Assembly: GCA_034698045.1 (NCBI GenBank)
Contig: JAQGAU010000914.1
Coordinates: 1 to 22,694 of the forward strand
Length of the DNA stretch: 22,694 bases
Direction of reading: 5' to 3'
From: Paramacrobiotus richtersi
Lineage: Eukaryota > Tardigrada > Eutardigrada > Parachela > Macrobiotidae
The notes under the pieces are model-generated. The model worked only from the letters and a program-made list of their open reading frames with translations, was not told the origin of the DNA and ran no database searches. This document shows positions 21,993-22,694 of this stretch, piece by piece. Every line of letters starts with the position of its first letter. Within the stretch, counting starts at the first letter, position 1. A program made the translations under genes and the position numbers.

Positions 21993-22257
21993 TATCAATC
22001 AAAGATCTGTAATACGGACCCCAGGGTCAAACAACCCGACTTACCCGAGCAACCAAATCAAATCACGCAACCCGACAACACCACTAGGTCGGCCATATTC
22101 GAAAACGAGGTCACATGATCTTTTAAATATATAAAAGTCACTTTTAAAAAGTGTCACCCGACACAGAACATCTTTCAAATCAATCACACTGCATGGTAAT
22201 TCTTACGCAAAGGTTACGGTAAAGGACAAACCAAACCGTAAGATACCGTGCCTTGGA
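21993..22257 (+). repeat. Dispersed repeat, copy 2
   Basis: Same element and orientation as 18362-18597, slightly longer because of an inserted stretch around 22125-22162 with a small hairpin (AAAGTCACTTTTAAAAAGTG). Both ends lose similarity abruptly, at TATCAATC on the left and just after CCTTGGA on the right. Confidence 0.75.
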
Positions 22258-22618
22258 GAGACCTAGTTTACAAACACTTTAGCGAATCAGTGCTGAACGT
22301 GTGACCGGAAGGAACCCGAAAGAAAAGCAGTAGAGGCACGAAAAGACTGGCACTTCGGCACCGAACGATTGACATAAAGCAGGGGGAAAAGCAGCAGTAC
22401 TGCAGAAAAGTGGCTGTTTTCATTCAGGTGAATCAGGTCAGAACAACATTTATTGAATTCGAATGTTTATGTTTTCATTAATGTATCTGCGGAGCAAAGC
22501 GCACTAGGGTAGATCGATAATTATTTAAATAAGTTCGCTAATATTTGTTAATAATAAGAGGTGACCATGGAACGCAAGAAACGCTGAGGCGGGGTTAGCT
22601 GAAGCCGTTTCTTGTAGC
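22258..22618. other. Interval without a recognised gene
   Basis: No exon, RNA gene or repeat that I can support. Confidence 0.4.
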
Positions 22619-22694
22619 TAGAGATGGCAAAATCGCACCGCACCGACGGTGCACCGCGGTTTAACCGGTGCAGTTCGGTTCGGTGCAGTAACGG
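22619..22694 (+). mobile_element. Possible hAT-like transposon terminus, cut by window edge
   Basis: TAGAGATGGCAAAAT resembles the terminal inverted repeats of many animal hAT elements. It is followed by GC-rich nested palindromes built on CGGTGCA/TGCACCG, as in subterminal transposase-binding repeats. The other end lies outside the window, so target-site duplication cannot be checked. Confidence 0.35.

Noticed and set aside
1..22694. CRISPR array, prokaryotic operon, rRNA or viral genome segment
   Set aside because: No regularly spaced repeats, no ribosome binding sites before starts, no rRNA-like or viral coding sequence; all supported genes are spliced animal genes.

Overview
The window looks like nuclear DNA of an invertebrate animal. 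Every recognisable gene is split by many short GT-AG introns (mostly about 40-150 bp, a few of 200-860 bp), there are no bacterial operon signals, and the protein families are metazoan: receptor guanylyl cyclases, a secreted cathepsin B-like protease and a BTB/BACK protein. The compact introns and clustered divergent receptor guanylyl cyclases suit an ecdysozoan; a tardigrade is my best guess, but that is inference.

Layout from left to right. (1) Plus strand, <30-4980: receptor guanylyl cyclase A (rGC-A), cut by the left edge, with catalytic residues intact. (2) Minus strand, 7954-5200: a seven-exon secreted cathepsin B-like cysteine protease, tail to tail with rGC-A, carrying an unusual C-terminal extension with a (GTS)n linker, an unknown segment and a KDKPGKG-type tail. 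(3) Minus strand, 14329-8556: receptor guanylyl cyclase B (rGC-B), complete in my model with 21 exons and 1052 residues. It is a paralogue of rGC-A with many shared intron positions, but both metal-binding aspartates of its cyclase domain are replaced, so it is probably a pseudo-cyclase. (4) 14330-16216: no gene seen. (5) Minus strand, about 17668-16217: a gene for a long disordered protein with an RVSF motif. An upstream spliced frame encodes a transmembrane helix and meets the long frame out of register. (6) Minus strand, 21472-19237: a five-exon BTB-BACK protein of the BTBD1/2/3/6 type. It is flanked by two direct copies of a dispersed repeat (18362-18597 and 21993-22257). (7) At the right edge is a possible terminus of a hAT-like DNA transposon (from 22619).

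How the genes may work together: the two rGCs are membrane receptors that would form dimers. One looks catalytically competent and its neighbour does not, which suggests either a regulatory heterodimer or a receptor that signals without making cGMP. Nothing in the sequence links the protease or the BTB protein to them functionally. All splice models were built by eye from splice-site consensus, phase continuity and comparison between the paralogues, and no transcript data were available.
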